From contig NZ_JANADO010000001.1 of assembly GCF_024199845.1 (NCBI RefSeq), forward strand, positions 1,550,001 to 1,614,000: a DNA stretch of 64,000 bases, written 5' to 3'. This DNA comes from Bradyrhizobium sp. CCGB12 (GTDB taxonomy: Bacteria > Pseudomonadota > Alphaproteobacteria > Rhizobiales > Xanthobacteraceae). How positions within the stretch are numbered: position 1 is the first letter of the stretch; each line of letters opens with the position of its first letter. Position numbers and translations under genes: made by a program. This document shows, one piece after another, positions 35,294 to 45,274 of this stretch. The notes below the pieces were generated by a model. It did not search any database. It saw only the letters and a program-made list of their open reading frames with translations, and was not told the DNA's origin.

Positions 35294-35535
35294 CACCTCA
35301 AGTCTTGCGGCAAGACGCTGGCAGGAACTCCGGCGCCAGTTCTTGGTCCCCGGATCGGGCGCGGAGGTTCAAATTCGGTCTGGATTGAGCCCAATCACCG
35401 CAGCGCGCAATAGACGAACGCCAAATCATCCATCATTCTGCTCCCGCTCGACCGGCCTTCGGTCGAGGCCTCGCCGAACCAAAATGTCAAAAGACAGGGG
35501 GCGGGGACATTGCATCTGAGGGAGGACGGAATTTC

Positions 35536-37464
35536 ATGGCGGGCATCCACACGCTCGATCGGCTCATCGGCAACGACTACCCGGATTTCGCGACGGACGC
35601 GGAGGTCCGCGCCTTCGAACAGATCCCTTACGCCGATCGCATCGCGGCCGAGAGCACCTATGACGCGATCAAGCTGGGTGCGGCGCGCAATCCCGACGGC
35701 GCGGCGATCCAGTTTCTGCAGAACGCCGATCCCGCCGACACGCCGGTCGTGGTCACGTACCGTGATTTCATCGCGCGCGTCACGCAGGCCGCCAACATGT
35801 TTCACGCGCTGGGAGCGGAGAAGGGCGACGTCATCAGCTTCATGCTGCCGCTGGTGCCCGATGCCTTCGTGACGCTGTTCGGCGCCGAGGCCGCGGGCAT
35901 CGCCAATCCCGTCAATCCGCTGCTCGAGCCGCACCAGATCGCCGAGATCCTGGAGGCCGCGAATACGAAGATCCTGGTGGCGCTCGGGCCGATGCCCGGT
36001 ACCGACATCTGGCAGAAAGTCGAGCAGATCCGCCCGCAACTGAAGCACCTCAAGGCAATCGTGCAGGTGTTCGGTGGCGGCGATCCGACGAATGGAATCT
36101 TTGCTTTCAACGACCTGATCAAGCAGCAGCCGACAGACCGGCTTATCAGCGAGCGCAAGATTTCGGGTGCCGACATTGCCGCCTATTTCCACACCGGCGG
36201 CACCACCGGCACACCGAAGCTGGTGCGGCACACCCATGCCAACCAAGTCTATCAGGCCTGGGCGCTCAATCTGCTGCTGAAGGCGAAGCCGGGCGGCAAT
36301 CTGCTGTTCGGCATGCCGCTGTTTCACGTCGGGGGCTCGCTGACGCAGGTGCTGCTGACCATGTCGAGCGGCGGCTCGCTGGTCGTGCTGTCGCCGAGTG
36401 GCTGGCGCAATCCGAATGCGGTGAAGAACATCTGGGGACTGGTTGAACGCTTCAAGCCCGAGGCGCTGTCGAGCGTGCCGACGGTGCTGGCCGCCACACT
36501 CGGCGTACCGCCGGGCAATGCCGACATCTCCAGCTTGAAATATGCCGCTGGCGGCGGCTCGGCGATCCCCGTCGCAGTGGGCTCGGCGATTCAGGACAAG
36601 CTGAAGCTGCCGGTGGTCGAGGTCTACGGCATGACCGAGACCTCAAGCGTACACACGTTGGCCTATCCGTCACGGCCGATCCGGCTCGGCTCTGTCGGCC
36701 TTCCCATGCCTTACGCGTGCGTGCGCATCGTGCAACTCGATGCCGACGGCCGCCTGATCCGCGACTGTGCGCCTGACGAGATCGGTGTCGTCATCATGGC
36801 CGGGCCCGGCGTGTTCGGCGGCTATCTCAACGACGAGCACAACAAGGGTGCCTTCGTCGACGAGGTCTGGGTCAATTCCGGCGACCTCGGCCGACTCGAT
36901 GTCGACGGCTATCTCTGGATCACCGGTCGCGCCAAGGACCTCGTGATCCGCGGCGGCCACAACATCGATCCGGCGCCGATCGAGGAGATCATGTTCAGAC
37001 ATCCCGCCGTCGGCTTCGCCGCGGTGGTCGGCCAGCCGGACGCCTATGCCGGCGAATTGCCGGTAGGGTACGTGCAGTTGAAGCCCGGCGCGACCGTCGA
37101 GCCGGGCGAGCTGGAAGCGTGGGTGCGCGAGCGCACGCCGGAGCGCGCCGCCGTTCCGGTGCAGGTCATTCCGATCAACCCGATGCCGGTGACCGGCGTC
37201 GGCAAGGTGTTCAAGCCGCAGCTGCGCTGGGACGCGGCAGAGCGCGTGTTCACCAAGGCGCTGGCGCCACTGGCTGAGCGCGGCATCGATTGCAAGGTGA
37301 AGGTCGGTGCACATGGCAGCCACGGCTCGATTGCAACTGTGACGCTTGCTGGCCTGTCGGAGGGCCAGCGCAAGGTGGTTGCGAGCGAGGTGCACGCGCT
37401 GCTTGCACCATTCGTGATGCGCCACGAGGTGGTTTTCGCCCAACCGGCATTGTCGAGCGGGTAG
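35536..37464 (+). CDS. Acyl-CoA synthetase (AMP-forming)
   Basis: A 642-residue adenylate-forming ligase. The P-loop is YFHTGGTTGTPKLVRHTHAN, the A5 motif is VYGMTETSSVHTL, the A7-A8 region is NSGDLGRLDVDGYLWITGRA plus KDLVIRGGHN, and the A10 lysine is in VTGVGKVFKPQLRW. It activates a carboxylic acid to the acyl-adenylate and then to the CoA thioester. After the A10 lysine about 80 extra residues follow (KVKVGAHGSHGSIATVTLAG), longer than usual. The ATG at 35536 follows GGAGGA. The substrate acid is not predictable; no beta-oxidation genes are adjacent. Confidence 0.95.
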   Translation: MAGIHTLDRLIGNDYPDFATDAEVRAFEQIPYADRIAAESTYDAIKLGAARNPDGAAIQFLQNADPADTPVVVTYRDFIARVTQAANMFHALGAEKGDVISFMLPLVPDAFVTLFGAEAAGIANPVNPLLEPHQIAEILEAANTKILVALGPMPGTDIWQKVEQIRPQLKHLKAIVQVFGGGDPTNGIFAFNDLIKQQPTDRLISERKISGADIAAYFHTGGTTGTPKLVRHTHANQVYQAWALNLLLKAKPGGNLLFGMPLFHVGGSLTQVLLTMSSGGSLVVLSPSGWRNPNAVKNIWGLVERFKPEALSSVPTVLAATLGVPPGNADISSLKYAAGGGSAIPVAVGSAIQDKLKLPVVEVYGMTETSSVHTLAYPSRPIRLGSVGLPMPYACVRIVQLDADGRLIRDCAPDEIGVVIMAGPGVFGGYLNDEHNKGAFVDEVWVNSGDLGRLDVDGYLWITGRAKDLVIRGGHNIDPAPIEEIMFRHPAVGFAAVVGQPDAYAGELPVGYVQLKPGATVEPGELEAWVRERTPERAAVPVQVIPINPMPVTGVGKVFKPQLRWDAAERVFTKALAPLAERGIDCKVKVGAHGSHGSIATVTLAGLSEGQRKVVASEVHALLAPFVMRHEVVFAQPALSSG

Positions 37465-37522
37465 GGCCGATGGAGCCGCGCACAGCGTGGCTCCATCGCT
37501 ACAGATTAAGTGACGCCTGCCG

Positions 37523-38899
37523 CTACCCGCGGATCGCCGCATTGGCCTGCTCAGCCGCGCCCGTCATTGCATCCTTTGCCGATTTCGCCCCGTTGACCAC
37601 TTCATTGACGCCGATCATGAAGGCGTCGAGGATCAGTTTCGATTGCGGATGGAAAAGAATCGCCTTGGCCCGGTCGACATCCGCATTTTGCAGGTTGGTC
37701 AGCGCTGCCTCAGCGGCCTCCGCGCCGAATGCCGCCTTGAAACCTTCGCTGGACCACGCCGACACGCGCGTCGTGGCCAACCCCGCTGCGGCGGTCTGCA
37801 GAGATGTCGGCCTGCTTGTCGCCCAGAGCAGGAACAGGAAAGCTGCTCGCTTGTTTCGTGATTTGGAATTGATGCAGGCCTGCCAGTGCGACATGAAAGG
37901 AACGGGCGCGCGACCGGCGAGATGCGGGAAAGCTGCATACCCGGCGTGTCTTGCCACACGGCTCTTCGCTGGATTGGAGATGTCGGTCGCGAAGTTGCTG
38001 CTGTCGATTGCCATCGCGGTCCTGCCCTGCAGGAAATCATCCAGCACGTGGTACCATTCATAGCTGCCAGCGCCGAAAGGTCCGGCCTGGCTTAGCATCT
38101 GTCCGTACATCTCGACAGCCGCGATGGCCTCCGGACTGGCGAAAGCAGCCTTGTTGTCCTTGACCAGGGCTCCACCATACGAGAACACGAAGCCCAAGGC
38201 CGGCGGACAGGAATTGAAGCTGGCCTGGGCCCGCATTGCGATCCCGGACATCTCGCCAGTCTTGACCGCCTTGGCCGTCGCAAGCAGCTCTTCGAATGTC
38301 TGGGGAACCGGCAGGTTCCTGGCCGCTAGCGCATCCTTGTTGATGAACAGGGTCATCGCCTCCGAGGTGATCGGGATGCCGTAGCGTTCGCCGTCCGACC
38401 ACAGCGGGAAGCCCCGGGCTGTCTTGAGCAAGTCGTCCTCGTGATACCAGGCCAGATCGGTCAGCGACCTGTTCGAATAATAGCTGCTCAATGGCTCGAG
38501 CCATCCTGCCGAGATGCCTTGACCATAGGTCGTGAACATGAAGACGTCGGGCGTGCTGCTGCCACGTGCGAGCCTGATCGGCAGAGCGCCCATGAACGTG
38601 GTTTCCAACTGGAAATCGGCGTCTACCGTGATGCCTGTGAGCCTGGTGAACTCCGGCAGCAGCGGAGTGATCGCATTCGACCAGGGATGGATCGCACCCG
38701 CGAGCGTGATCGTCTGTCCCGCAAACTGCTTCCAGTCGATCGACGCGTTTGCGTAAGCCGCAGCGGTATCTTGGGCAAGGCTCCAGCGCGGCAGCGCGGT
38801 CAGAACCGGCAGGACTGCGCCGGCCGTCCCCAGTCCCTTGACGAAACTGCGTCGGCTCGCCGGATTGCGACGGCCCAATGAGTTTTCGTCCTGCGCCAT
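37523..38899 (-). CDS. Orphan ABC extracellular solute-binding protein (family 1)
   Basis: A 458-residue periplasmic receptor of the sugar/oligosaccharide type. A twin-arginine signal (PASRRSFVKGLGTAGAVLPV) is followed by mature sequence with the family 1 pattern ITLAGAIHPWSNAITPLLPE and YGIPITSEAMTLFINKDALA. AAFLFLLWATSRPTSLQTAA is the typical C-terminal helix. AAGGAG 7 nt before ATG 38899 fixes the start. No permease or ATPase gene is adjacent; the divergent neighbour is a histidine kinase. It may feed a distant ABC transporter or act as a sensor input. Confidence 0.92.
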   Translation of the reverse strand: MAQDENSLGRRNPASRRSFVKGLGTAGAVLPVLTALPRWSLAQDTAAAYANASIDWKQFAGQTITLAGAIHPWSNAITPLLPEFTRLTGITVDADFQLETTFMGALPIRLARGSSTPDVFMFTTYGQGISAGWLEPLSSYYSNRSLTDLAWYHEDDLLKTARGFPLWSDGERYGIPITSEAMTLFINKDALAARNLPVPQTFEELLATAKAVKTGEMSGIAMRAQASFNSCPPALGFVFSYGGALVKDNKAAFASPEAIAAVEMYGQMLSQAGPFGAGSYEWYHVLDDFLQGRTAMAIDSSNFATDISNPAKSRVARHAGYAAFPHLAGRAPVPFMSHWQACINSKSRNKRAAFLFLLWATSRPTSLQTAAAGLATTRVSAWSSEGFKAAFGAEAAEAALTNLQNADVDRAKAILFHPQSKLILDAFMIGVNEVVNGAKSAKDAMTGAAEQANAAIRG

Positions 38900-39101
38900 T
38901 TTGATGCTCCTTGAACCGACCAAGGGCATTCATCCTTAGCACGCGCGCGGGACCGCATCCCTGCGACATGGCAGCCTTCGCCATCGACGTCGCTCGATGA
39001 ATGTCGGGTTCCTGGCCTGCCTATCCGTGCTATTGTCCTGTCATGCTCTGGCGTCGGCACCAGAACACGCGCGGTCACACGAGTATCGAAGACCACGGCC
39101 A

Positions 39102-40952
39102 ATGTCCGTCCTTGTTCGGATCCTACCTTTGCGATGGCTGGCTCGTCCTTTGGTTTTGGCGGTCGCGGCGCTTCTGACGCTGATTGTCGCGACTGCAATT
39201 CTTGGCCTGCAATATTGGCAAGAGCGGCAATCGACCCATCAGTTGGTTGGGCATAGCCGCCAGGTCCTCGAAACACTTGATCGTCTGCGGGCGATCATCG
39301 CGGAACTGGAGGCCGAGCGGCGCGGGTATCTGATGACGCTCGACCCGACCTATCTCAAGGCCTACGGCGTTTCCGATGAAGGCGTGCGGCGAGAGGCGCA
39401 GGCGCTGCAGGCGCTGGTCGCGAACGATCCGTTGCTGAGTCTGCGCGCTCAACATCTGACGCTGACGGTTTCAGCAAAGCTGCGCGAGATCGACGAAATG
39501 GTGAAGACCGCCGGCACGTCCGGGCTGGCGGCGCTGGCCATGATTCGCGGCATGGATGAGATCCGTTCGCAAATCGACCAGATGGTCGATCACGAGCGCT
39601 TTCGGCTCGCCAGCCGGGAGGCGCATGCGGAGGCGTTCGAGCAACGCTGGACCTGGCTGATCGCCAGCGCCGTCGTCCTTGTCGTCGCGCTGGCCGGTGC
39701 GGCGCTGGCGCTAGCGCGGCTCGAAGCAAAACGGCGGAGAAAAACGACCGAAGAGAACATCCAGCTCCAAAGTGATGTTGCAGCGCGAGATATCAAGATC
39801 CGGCGCCTGTTCGATGCCAACATCATCGGCATCATCATCTGGGAAGTCGAGGGGCGCATTTTCGAAGCCAATGATGCGTTCCTGCGTATCGTGGGATACG
39901 ACCGGGAGGATCTCGTTGCAGGGCGCCTGCACCGTACGGACCTCACGCCGCCGGAATGGCGCGACCGTGACTTGCAAACCGTGGCGGAATTGAAGCAGGT
40001 CGGGACAGCCCAGGCGTTCGAGAAGGAGTATGTGCGGAAGGACGGAAGCCGCGTGCCCGTGTTGATCGGCGGGACCATGTTTGGAGAAGGTGGGGACCAA
40101 GGTGTCGGCTTCGTCCTTGATCTGACCGCTCTCAAGCGGGCGGAAGCCGAATCTCGCGAACACGAGCGGCGCTACCGTGAAGCCCTGATCGAGCTCGCGC
40201 ACGCCAATCGCGTCACCACGATGGGGCAACTCACCGCTTCGATAGCCCATGAAGTCAACCAGCCGATTGCCGCGATGGTGGCGAACGCCGAGGCTGGGGT
40301 GAATTGGCTGGAGGCTCAACCGCCAAATCCGGAGCGGGTGCGGCAGGCATTGGACCGGATCATCGATGACGGCATGCGAGCGGGCGACATCATTGGCCGG
40401 ATCCGCGCGCTTATCAAGAAGGCGCCCCCGCAAAAGGAGGATATGGAGATCAACCAGGCGGTGCTTGAGGTCATCGCGCTGACACGCAGCGAAGCGTTCA
40501 AGAACGGCGTCTCGGTGCGTGCGCAACTTGCCGAAGGTTTGCCACCCATTCCGGCAGATCGGGTCCAACTTCAGCAAGTGGTGCTCAACCTGATTGTCAA
40601 CGCGATCGAGGCGATGGCCTCGGTCGGCGAGGGGGCACGCGAGTTGCTGATCAGCACCGCCCGGGATGCATCGAACGGCGTGCACGTCACCTTGCGAGAT
40701 TCCGGTCCGGGACTGGATCCGAAGAATGCAGAGCGCCTGTTCGAAGCCTTCTACACCACCAAGCCCACAGGCATGGGGATGGGCCTCGCCATTTGCCGCT
40801 CGATCATCGAGACGCATGGCGGGCGGATGTGGGCTGGCGCAAACGAGCCTCGGGGCGCCATCTTTGAGTTCACCTTGCCTCTCGCGTCAGACGAGACCTC
40901 CCGCCTCCTGAGGGCGGGTGAGGCGACGGCTCTCCGCTCTGCAACCCGATGA
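39102..40952 (+). CDS. CHASE3-PAS sensor histidine kinase
   Basis: A 616-residue membrane kinase. Membrane segments at about 15-36 and 186-208 flank an extracytoplasmic four-helix domain of CHASE3 type (LEAERRGYLMTLDPTYLKAY). A PAS domain (about 230-350: FDANIIGIIIWEVEGRIFEA) and a FixL-like transmitter follow. The H-box is TASIAHEVNQPIAAMVANA, the N-box VVLNLIVNAIEAM, and the G-box GMGMGLAICRSIIETHGGRM. The ATG at 39102 is preferred; a longer ORF from 38997 adds a poorly supported 35 residues. No response regulator is adjacent. It is divergent from the orphan ABC binding protein. Confidence 0.92.
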   Translation: MSVLVRILPLRWLARPLVLAVAALLTLIVATAILGLQYWQERQSTHQLVGHSRQVLETLDRLRAIIAELEAERRGYLMTLDPTYLKAYGVSDEGVRREAQALQALVANDPLLSLRAQHLTLTVSAKLREIDEMVKTAGTSGLAALAMIRGMDEIRSQIDQMVDHERFRLASREAHAEAFEQRWTWLIASAVVLVVALAGAALALARLEAKRRRKTTEENIQLQSDVAARDIKIRRLFDANIIGIIIWEVEGRIFEANDAFLRIVGYDREDLVAGRLHRTDLTPPEWRDRDLQTVAELKQVGTAQAFEKEYVRKDGSRVPVLIGGTMFGEGGDQGVGFVLDLTALKRAEAESREHERRYREALIELAHANRVTTMGQLTASIAHEVNQPIAAMVANAEAGVNWLEAQPPNPERVRQALDRIIDDGMRAGDIIGRIRALIKKAPPQKEDMEINQAVLEVIALTRSEAFKNGVSVRAQLAEGLPPIPADRVQLQQVVLNLIVNAIEAMASVGEGARELLISTARDASNGVHVTLRDSGPGLDPKNAERLFEAFYTTKPTGMGMGLAICRSIIETHGGRMWAGANEPRGAIFEFTLPLASDETSRLLRAGEATALRSATR

Positions 40953-40984
40953 CGGGTCCCGCACGACACGCGGCTTACGCCGGT

Positions 40985-41046
40985 CGATGGGCAAAGGCGC
41001 GAAGCGCCGTTAGCGGTGGGCACGCTGTCGCTTTGCCCACCCTACG
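40985..41046. repeat. Intergenic GGGCAAAG/CTTTGCCC repeat
   Basis: GATGGGCAAAGGCGCGAAGCG at the left and CGCTTTGCCCACCCTACG at the right are inverted relatives, with an internal GGCGCGAAGCGCC palindrome. The ends resemble those of the 42256-42372 element (CGTAGGGTGGG). It fills the gap between the histidine kinase and the convergent amidohydrolase gene. Confidence 0.75.
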
Positions 41047-41062
41047 AAGTTGAGACTGACGG

Positions 41063-42235
41063 CTAAAGCGCCGGCATCCGCGTTTCGATCAGGCGGACCC
41101 AGTACGACGCGCCGTGGCCCAAAATGTTGTCGTTGAAGACGTAGGACGGGTGGTGGCACTCGTTGCCGTCGCCCATGCCGACCAGGATCATCGCGCCGGG
41201 GCGAGCTTCCAGCATGAAGGAAAAATCTTCGGCGCCCATCATCGGGATGAACTTGTCGTTGACGCGGTCGGCGCCGACGATGTCACGGGCGACGTCGGCG
41301 GCAAGGCCGGCTTCGCGCGCATGGTTCATCGTCACCGGATACATCCGCGTGTATTTCGTCTCGGCCGAGCCGCCATAGGCGCGGGCGACGCTGTCGGCGA
41401 CTTCGCCGATGCGGCGCTCGACGAGATCGCGCACTTCAGGATCGAGCGTGCGCACGGTGCCGGCGAGCTCGGCGATCTCCGGGATGATGTTGAAGGCCGT
41501 GCCGGAGTGGAATTGCGTGATCGAGATCACCGCCGATTTGAGCGGATCGACGTTGCGTGCGACGATGGACTGCAGCGCATTGACGATTTGCGAGCCGATC
41601 AGCACGCTGTCGACCGACTTGTGCGGACCGGCGCCCGCGTGGCCGCCCTTGCCGTGGACCGTGATCTGGATGTTGTCGGAGGAGGCGAGCATTGCGCCGG
41701 GGGTGGTCGCGAAATGACCTTCGGGCAGGTTCGGCATGTTGTGCATGCCGTAGACCTCCTGGATGTTCCAGCGCGTCATCAGCCCGTCCTCGACCATGGC
41801 CTTGCCGCCGCCGCCACCTTCCTCGGCGGGCTGGAAGATCAGAACCGCGGTGCCGTCGAAATTGCGCGTCTCGGCGAGGTATTTGGCAGCGCCCAGTAGC
41901 ATCGCGGTGTGGCCGTCATGGCCGCAGGCGTGCATCTTGCCGGGCACCTTGGAGGCGTAGGGCACGCCCGACGTCTCCATGATCGGCAGCGCATCCATGT
42001 CGGCACGCAGGCCGATGGTCTTGCCGGAGGCGGACTTGCGGCCGCGGATCACGCCGACCACACCGGTGCGGCCGATGCCCGTAACCACCTCGTCGCAGCC
42101 GAACTCGCGCAGCTTGTCGGCGACGATGCCGGCGGTGCGGTGGACGTCGTATTGCAGCTCCGGGTTCTCGTGGAAGTCATGGCGCCAGGCGGCCATTTCG
42201 TCGGAGAGGGCGGCAACGCGGTTGACGATGGGCAT
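41063..42235 (-). CDS. M20 family amidohydrolase (hippurate hydrolase-like)
   Basis: A 390-residue zinc-dependent aminoacylase/carboxypeptidase. The metal site is visible in GKMHACGHDGHTAMLLGAAK, the catalytic Glu in FQPAEEGGGGGKAMVEDG, and the dimerisation lid in TVHGKGGHAGAGPHKSVDSV. The last metal His lies in the C-terminal NECHHPSYVFNDN. It likely hydrolyses N-acyl amino acids or related amides in the cytosol. It is flanked on both sides by palindromic repeats. The specific substrate is unknown. Confidence 0.94.
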   Translation of the reverse strand: MPIVNRVAALSDEMAAWRHDFHENPELQYDVHRTAGIVADKLREFGCDEVVTGIGRTGVVGVIRGRKSASGKTIGLRADMDALPIMETSGVPYASKVPGKMHACGHDGHTAMLLGAAKYLAETRNFDGTAVLIFQPAEEGGGGGKAMVEDGLMTRWNIQEVYGMHNMPNLPEGHFATTPGAMLASSDNIQITVHGKGGHAGAGPHKSVDSVLIGSQIVNALQSIVARNVDPLKSAVISITQFHSGTAFNIIPEIAELAGTVRTLDPEVRDLVERRIGEVADSVARAYGGSAETKYTRMYPVTMNHAREAGLAADVARDIVGADRVNDKFIPMMGAEDFSFMLEARPGAMILVGMGDGNECHHPSYVFNDNILGHGASYWVRLIETRMPAL

Positions 42236-42255
42236 GAGGGGGTCCGTTTCTTGTT

Positions 42256-42372
42256 CGTAGGGTGGGTTAGCGTAGCGTAACCCACCACTGTTTGTCTCGG
42301 GGGATGCAGAAGAGGTGGGTTACGCCCCGCGGACTGCGTTTCGCGCAGCCGCAAGGGCTAACCCACCCTACG
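42256..42372. repeat. Intergenic repeat with 16-bp perfect terminal inverted repeats
   Basis: It starts CGTAGGGTGGGTTAGC and ends GCTAACCCACCCTACG, exact inverses, 117 bp overall. Two further GTTAC/GTAAC-type arms (GCGTAACCCACCACTG and AGAGGTGGGTTACGCCCC) lie inside. It occupies nearly the whole gap between purB and the amidohydrolase gene. It resembles a non-autonomous miniature element, or the paired-arm repeats common in Bradyrhizobium. Confidence 0.85.
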
Positions 42373-42375
42373 TTC

Positions 42376-43683
<1,308 letters not shown>

Positions 43684-43894
43684 CTGACGGCTCCAAGAGG
43701 TGGGCCGGGCCCCCAAGGGACGCTAGGGGGCGTGGGCTCCGGCCAAAATGCTTTTTACGCCGCGATTTAGCAGAGCGGCGAGGGCGAAACAAACGATCCG
43801 ACCCGTGGAGCGGGGTATGGGGGCCGCTAATCCACCGGTCGGGCGGAGCGAGCCCGCCCGGACCAAAAATCGGCTGTCAATCACGGATCATTGA

Positions 43895-43918
43895 CTGACA
43901 GATATTGAAATCTGTCAG
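43895..43918. promoter_or_regulatory. Perfect 9-bp inverted repeat, candidate TetR operator
   Basis: CTGACAGAT, six-base spacer ATTGAA, then ATCTGTCAG. It overlaps the -35 box of a candidate promoter reading toward the small ORF and the tetR gene, so binding there would repress them. TetR proteins commonly bind such short dyads near their own promoters. Confidence 0.55.
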
Positions 43919-43933
43919 CGAGACGTGTATATC
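43905..43933 (+). promoter_or_regulatory. Candidate sigma-70 promoter upstream of the small ORF and tetR
   Basis: TTGAAA (43905-43910) and TATATC (43928-43933) are separated by 17 bp. The -35 lies inside the inverted repeat. A start near 43940 gives a leader of about 110 nt before the small ORF at 44050. Confidence 0.5.
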
Positions 43934-44049
43934 CGTTCCGGACGCTCCGATTGGGCGTCCCGCGACAAGCCCCGGGGAGCCCGACATCCGAAGCGGATCG
44001 GAGGGCGAATTCAAGAACGGGGACCGCGGACGAATGGAGACTTAAGACA

Positions 44050-44151
44050 ATGACGACCGAAATCCTCAATTTCACCGGTGTGATTGGGCATTGGCTCAAT
44101 TTACTGGTGGCGCGCCAGATCGCGGCGCAGGCTGCAAAACTGCCTCATTAA
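44050..44151 (+). CDS. Candidate 33-residue small protein
   Basis: ATG 44050 encodes MTTEILNFTGVIGHWLNLL followed by VARQIAAQAAKLPH. GGAG about 10 nt upstream could serve as ribosome site. The middle (FTGVIGHWLNLLVARQIAAQ) is an amphipathic or membrane-seeking helix. It lies between a promoter with an inverted repeat and tetR, so it may be a regulatory peptide or simply a short leader ORF. I do not recognise a family, and coding status is uncertain. Confidence 0.4.
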   Translation: MTTEILNFTGVIGHWLNLLVARQIAAQAAKLPH

Positions 44152-44241
44152 GGCATAGGCTTTCCGAACGACCGGTTAGGGCGCTTCGGAAGCAGCCCTA
44201 CTGCCGGGTAACTCAGTCCTGAACGGGAACATGGTGCTGGC

Positions 44242-44829
44242 ATGAATGAAGCTGTTGTCCTGACGCCGGAGCGGATCCTCGAAGTCACCGAGGACGTGCT
44301 CAGGCGCTTCGGGCTTGCCAAGGCCACCGTGGTCGACGTTGCCCGTGCGCTCGATGTGAGCCACGGCAGCGTCTACCGCCATTTCCCCAGCAAGGCCTCG
44401 CTGCGCGAGGCAGTCGCCAAGCGCTGGCTGGACCGGATCGATGCCCCGTTGCGCGCGATCGCGGGGGAGCAGGGCCCTGCGCCTGATCGCCTCGACCGCT
44501 GGCTGCGCACGCTGTTCGCCGCCAAGCGTTCGCGCGTGCTTGACGATCCCGAGATGTTCGAAACCTATCTGACGCTGGCACGTGAGGCCTGCGCGGCCGT
44601 CAAATGTCATAAGGACACCATGATCGACCAGATCGGGGCGATCCTGACCGACGGCGTGAAGCAGGGCGTTTTCGCCGTGGACGACGTCAAGACCACCGCG
44701 CGCGCCATGTTCGATGCGACTGTCCGCTTCCATCATCCGGCCCATGCCGACGAGTGGAAGGACGCGGATCTCTCCGCGCGCGTTGATGCAACGCTGGCGC
44801 TGCTGCTGCGCGGGCTAAAGGCGGCGTAG
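44242..44829 (+). CDS. TetR family transcriptional regulator
   Basis: A 195-residue repressor-type regulator. The N-terminal helix-turn-helix is textbook TetR: LRRFGLAKATVVDVARALDV, then SHGSVYRHFPSKASLREAVA. The C-terminal helical domain (about 75-190) would bind an unknown small molecule. No exporter or enzyme gene is next to it, so the target beyond autoregulation is unclear. A perfect inverted repeat overlaps a promoter 320 bp upstream, with a 33-residue ORF between. Confidence 0.94.
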   Translation: MNEAVVLTPERILEVTEDVLRRFGLAKATVVDVARALDVSHGSVYRHFPSKASLREAVAKRWLDRIDAPLRAIAGEQGPAPDRLDRWLRTLFAAKRSRVLDDPEMFETYLTLAREACAAVKCHKDTMIDQIGAILTDGVKQGVFAVDDVKTTARAMFDATVRFHHPAHADEWKDADLSARVDATLALLLRGLKAA

Positions 44830-44858
44830 ATCGCGACGCCTGTTTCGCGGCGTGCCAA

Positions 44859-45164
44859 TCAGTCCCTTGCCTTTTGAAGAAGGCCACCATTGTGAGCCGG
44901 CGGCGAGGAAGCCGAGTGTCTTCGCGCGTGGAAGGCAGGGTCGGACCTTGGCACGACCGGCGGACTATCCGGATATGCATTGACTGCGATTTCGACGGCG
45001 TCCTTTGACCGCTTTCGAAGGCGGTAGAATGTTAGCTCCTGATCCAGCATGGGGCAGCGAAAGTGGACGACGGCGGTGTCCGGCAGGCGGCAAAGTTCGT
45101 CGATGAGTTCGCCTACCGTGATGATCGGGGGATGGTCGACTGACTTGTGATGACCCTTGCTCAT
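44859..45164 (-). CDS. Conserved-looking hypothetical protein
   Basis: A 101-residue soluble protein. The N-terminal part reads MSKGHHKSVDHPPIITVGEL, then IDELCRLPDTAVVHFRCPML and DQELTFYRLRKRSKDAVEI, with a sensible alpha/beta pattern. The last 30 or so residues (SDPAFHARRHSASSPPAHNG onward) look disordered and may be a poorly conserved tail. AAGGAG 9 nt before ATG 45164 supports translation. No function is recognised. It converges on tetR with a 29-bp gap. Confidence 0.7.
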   Translation of the reverse strand: MSKGHHKSVDHPPIITVGELIDELCRLPDTAVVHFRCPMLDQELTFYRLRKRSKDAVEIAVNAYPDSPPVVPRSDPAFHARRHSASSPPAHNGGLLQKARD

Positions 45165-45274
45165 GACCTTTTACTCCTTCACTGCCGTACTAACCTGAGC
45201 CGGATGGGCTCAGTTCCATTTCGCTCGGCACATCGAGAAGCTTCCAGGATTCCAAGAATGCGGCAGCTCTGCTG

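Larger units (their letters stand above)
43684..44049. other. Non-coding region upstream of purB and of the tetR unit
   Basis: About 366 bp without a supported gene. It holds a GC-rich imperfect dyad near 43836-43863 (GGTCGGGCGG and CCGCCCGGACC), the purB upstream region, and, towards the right, the inverted repeat and promoter listed separately for the tetR side. Confidence 0.5.
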
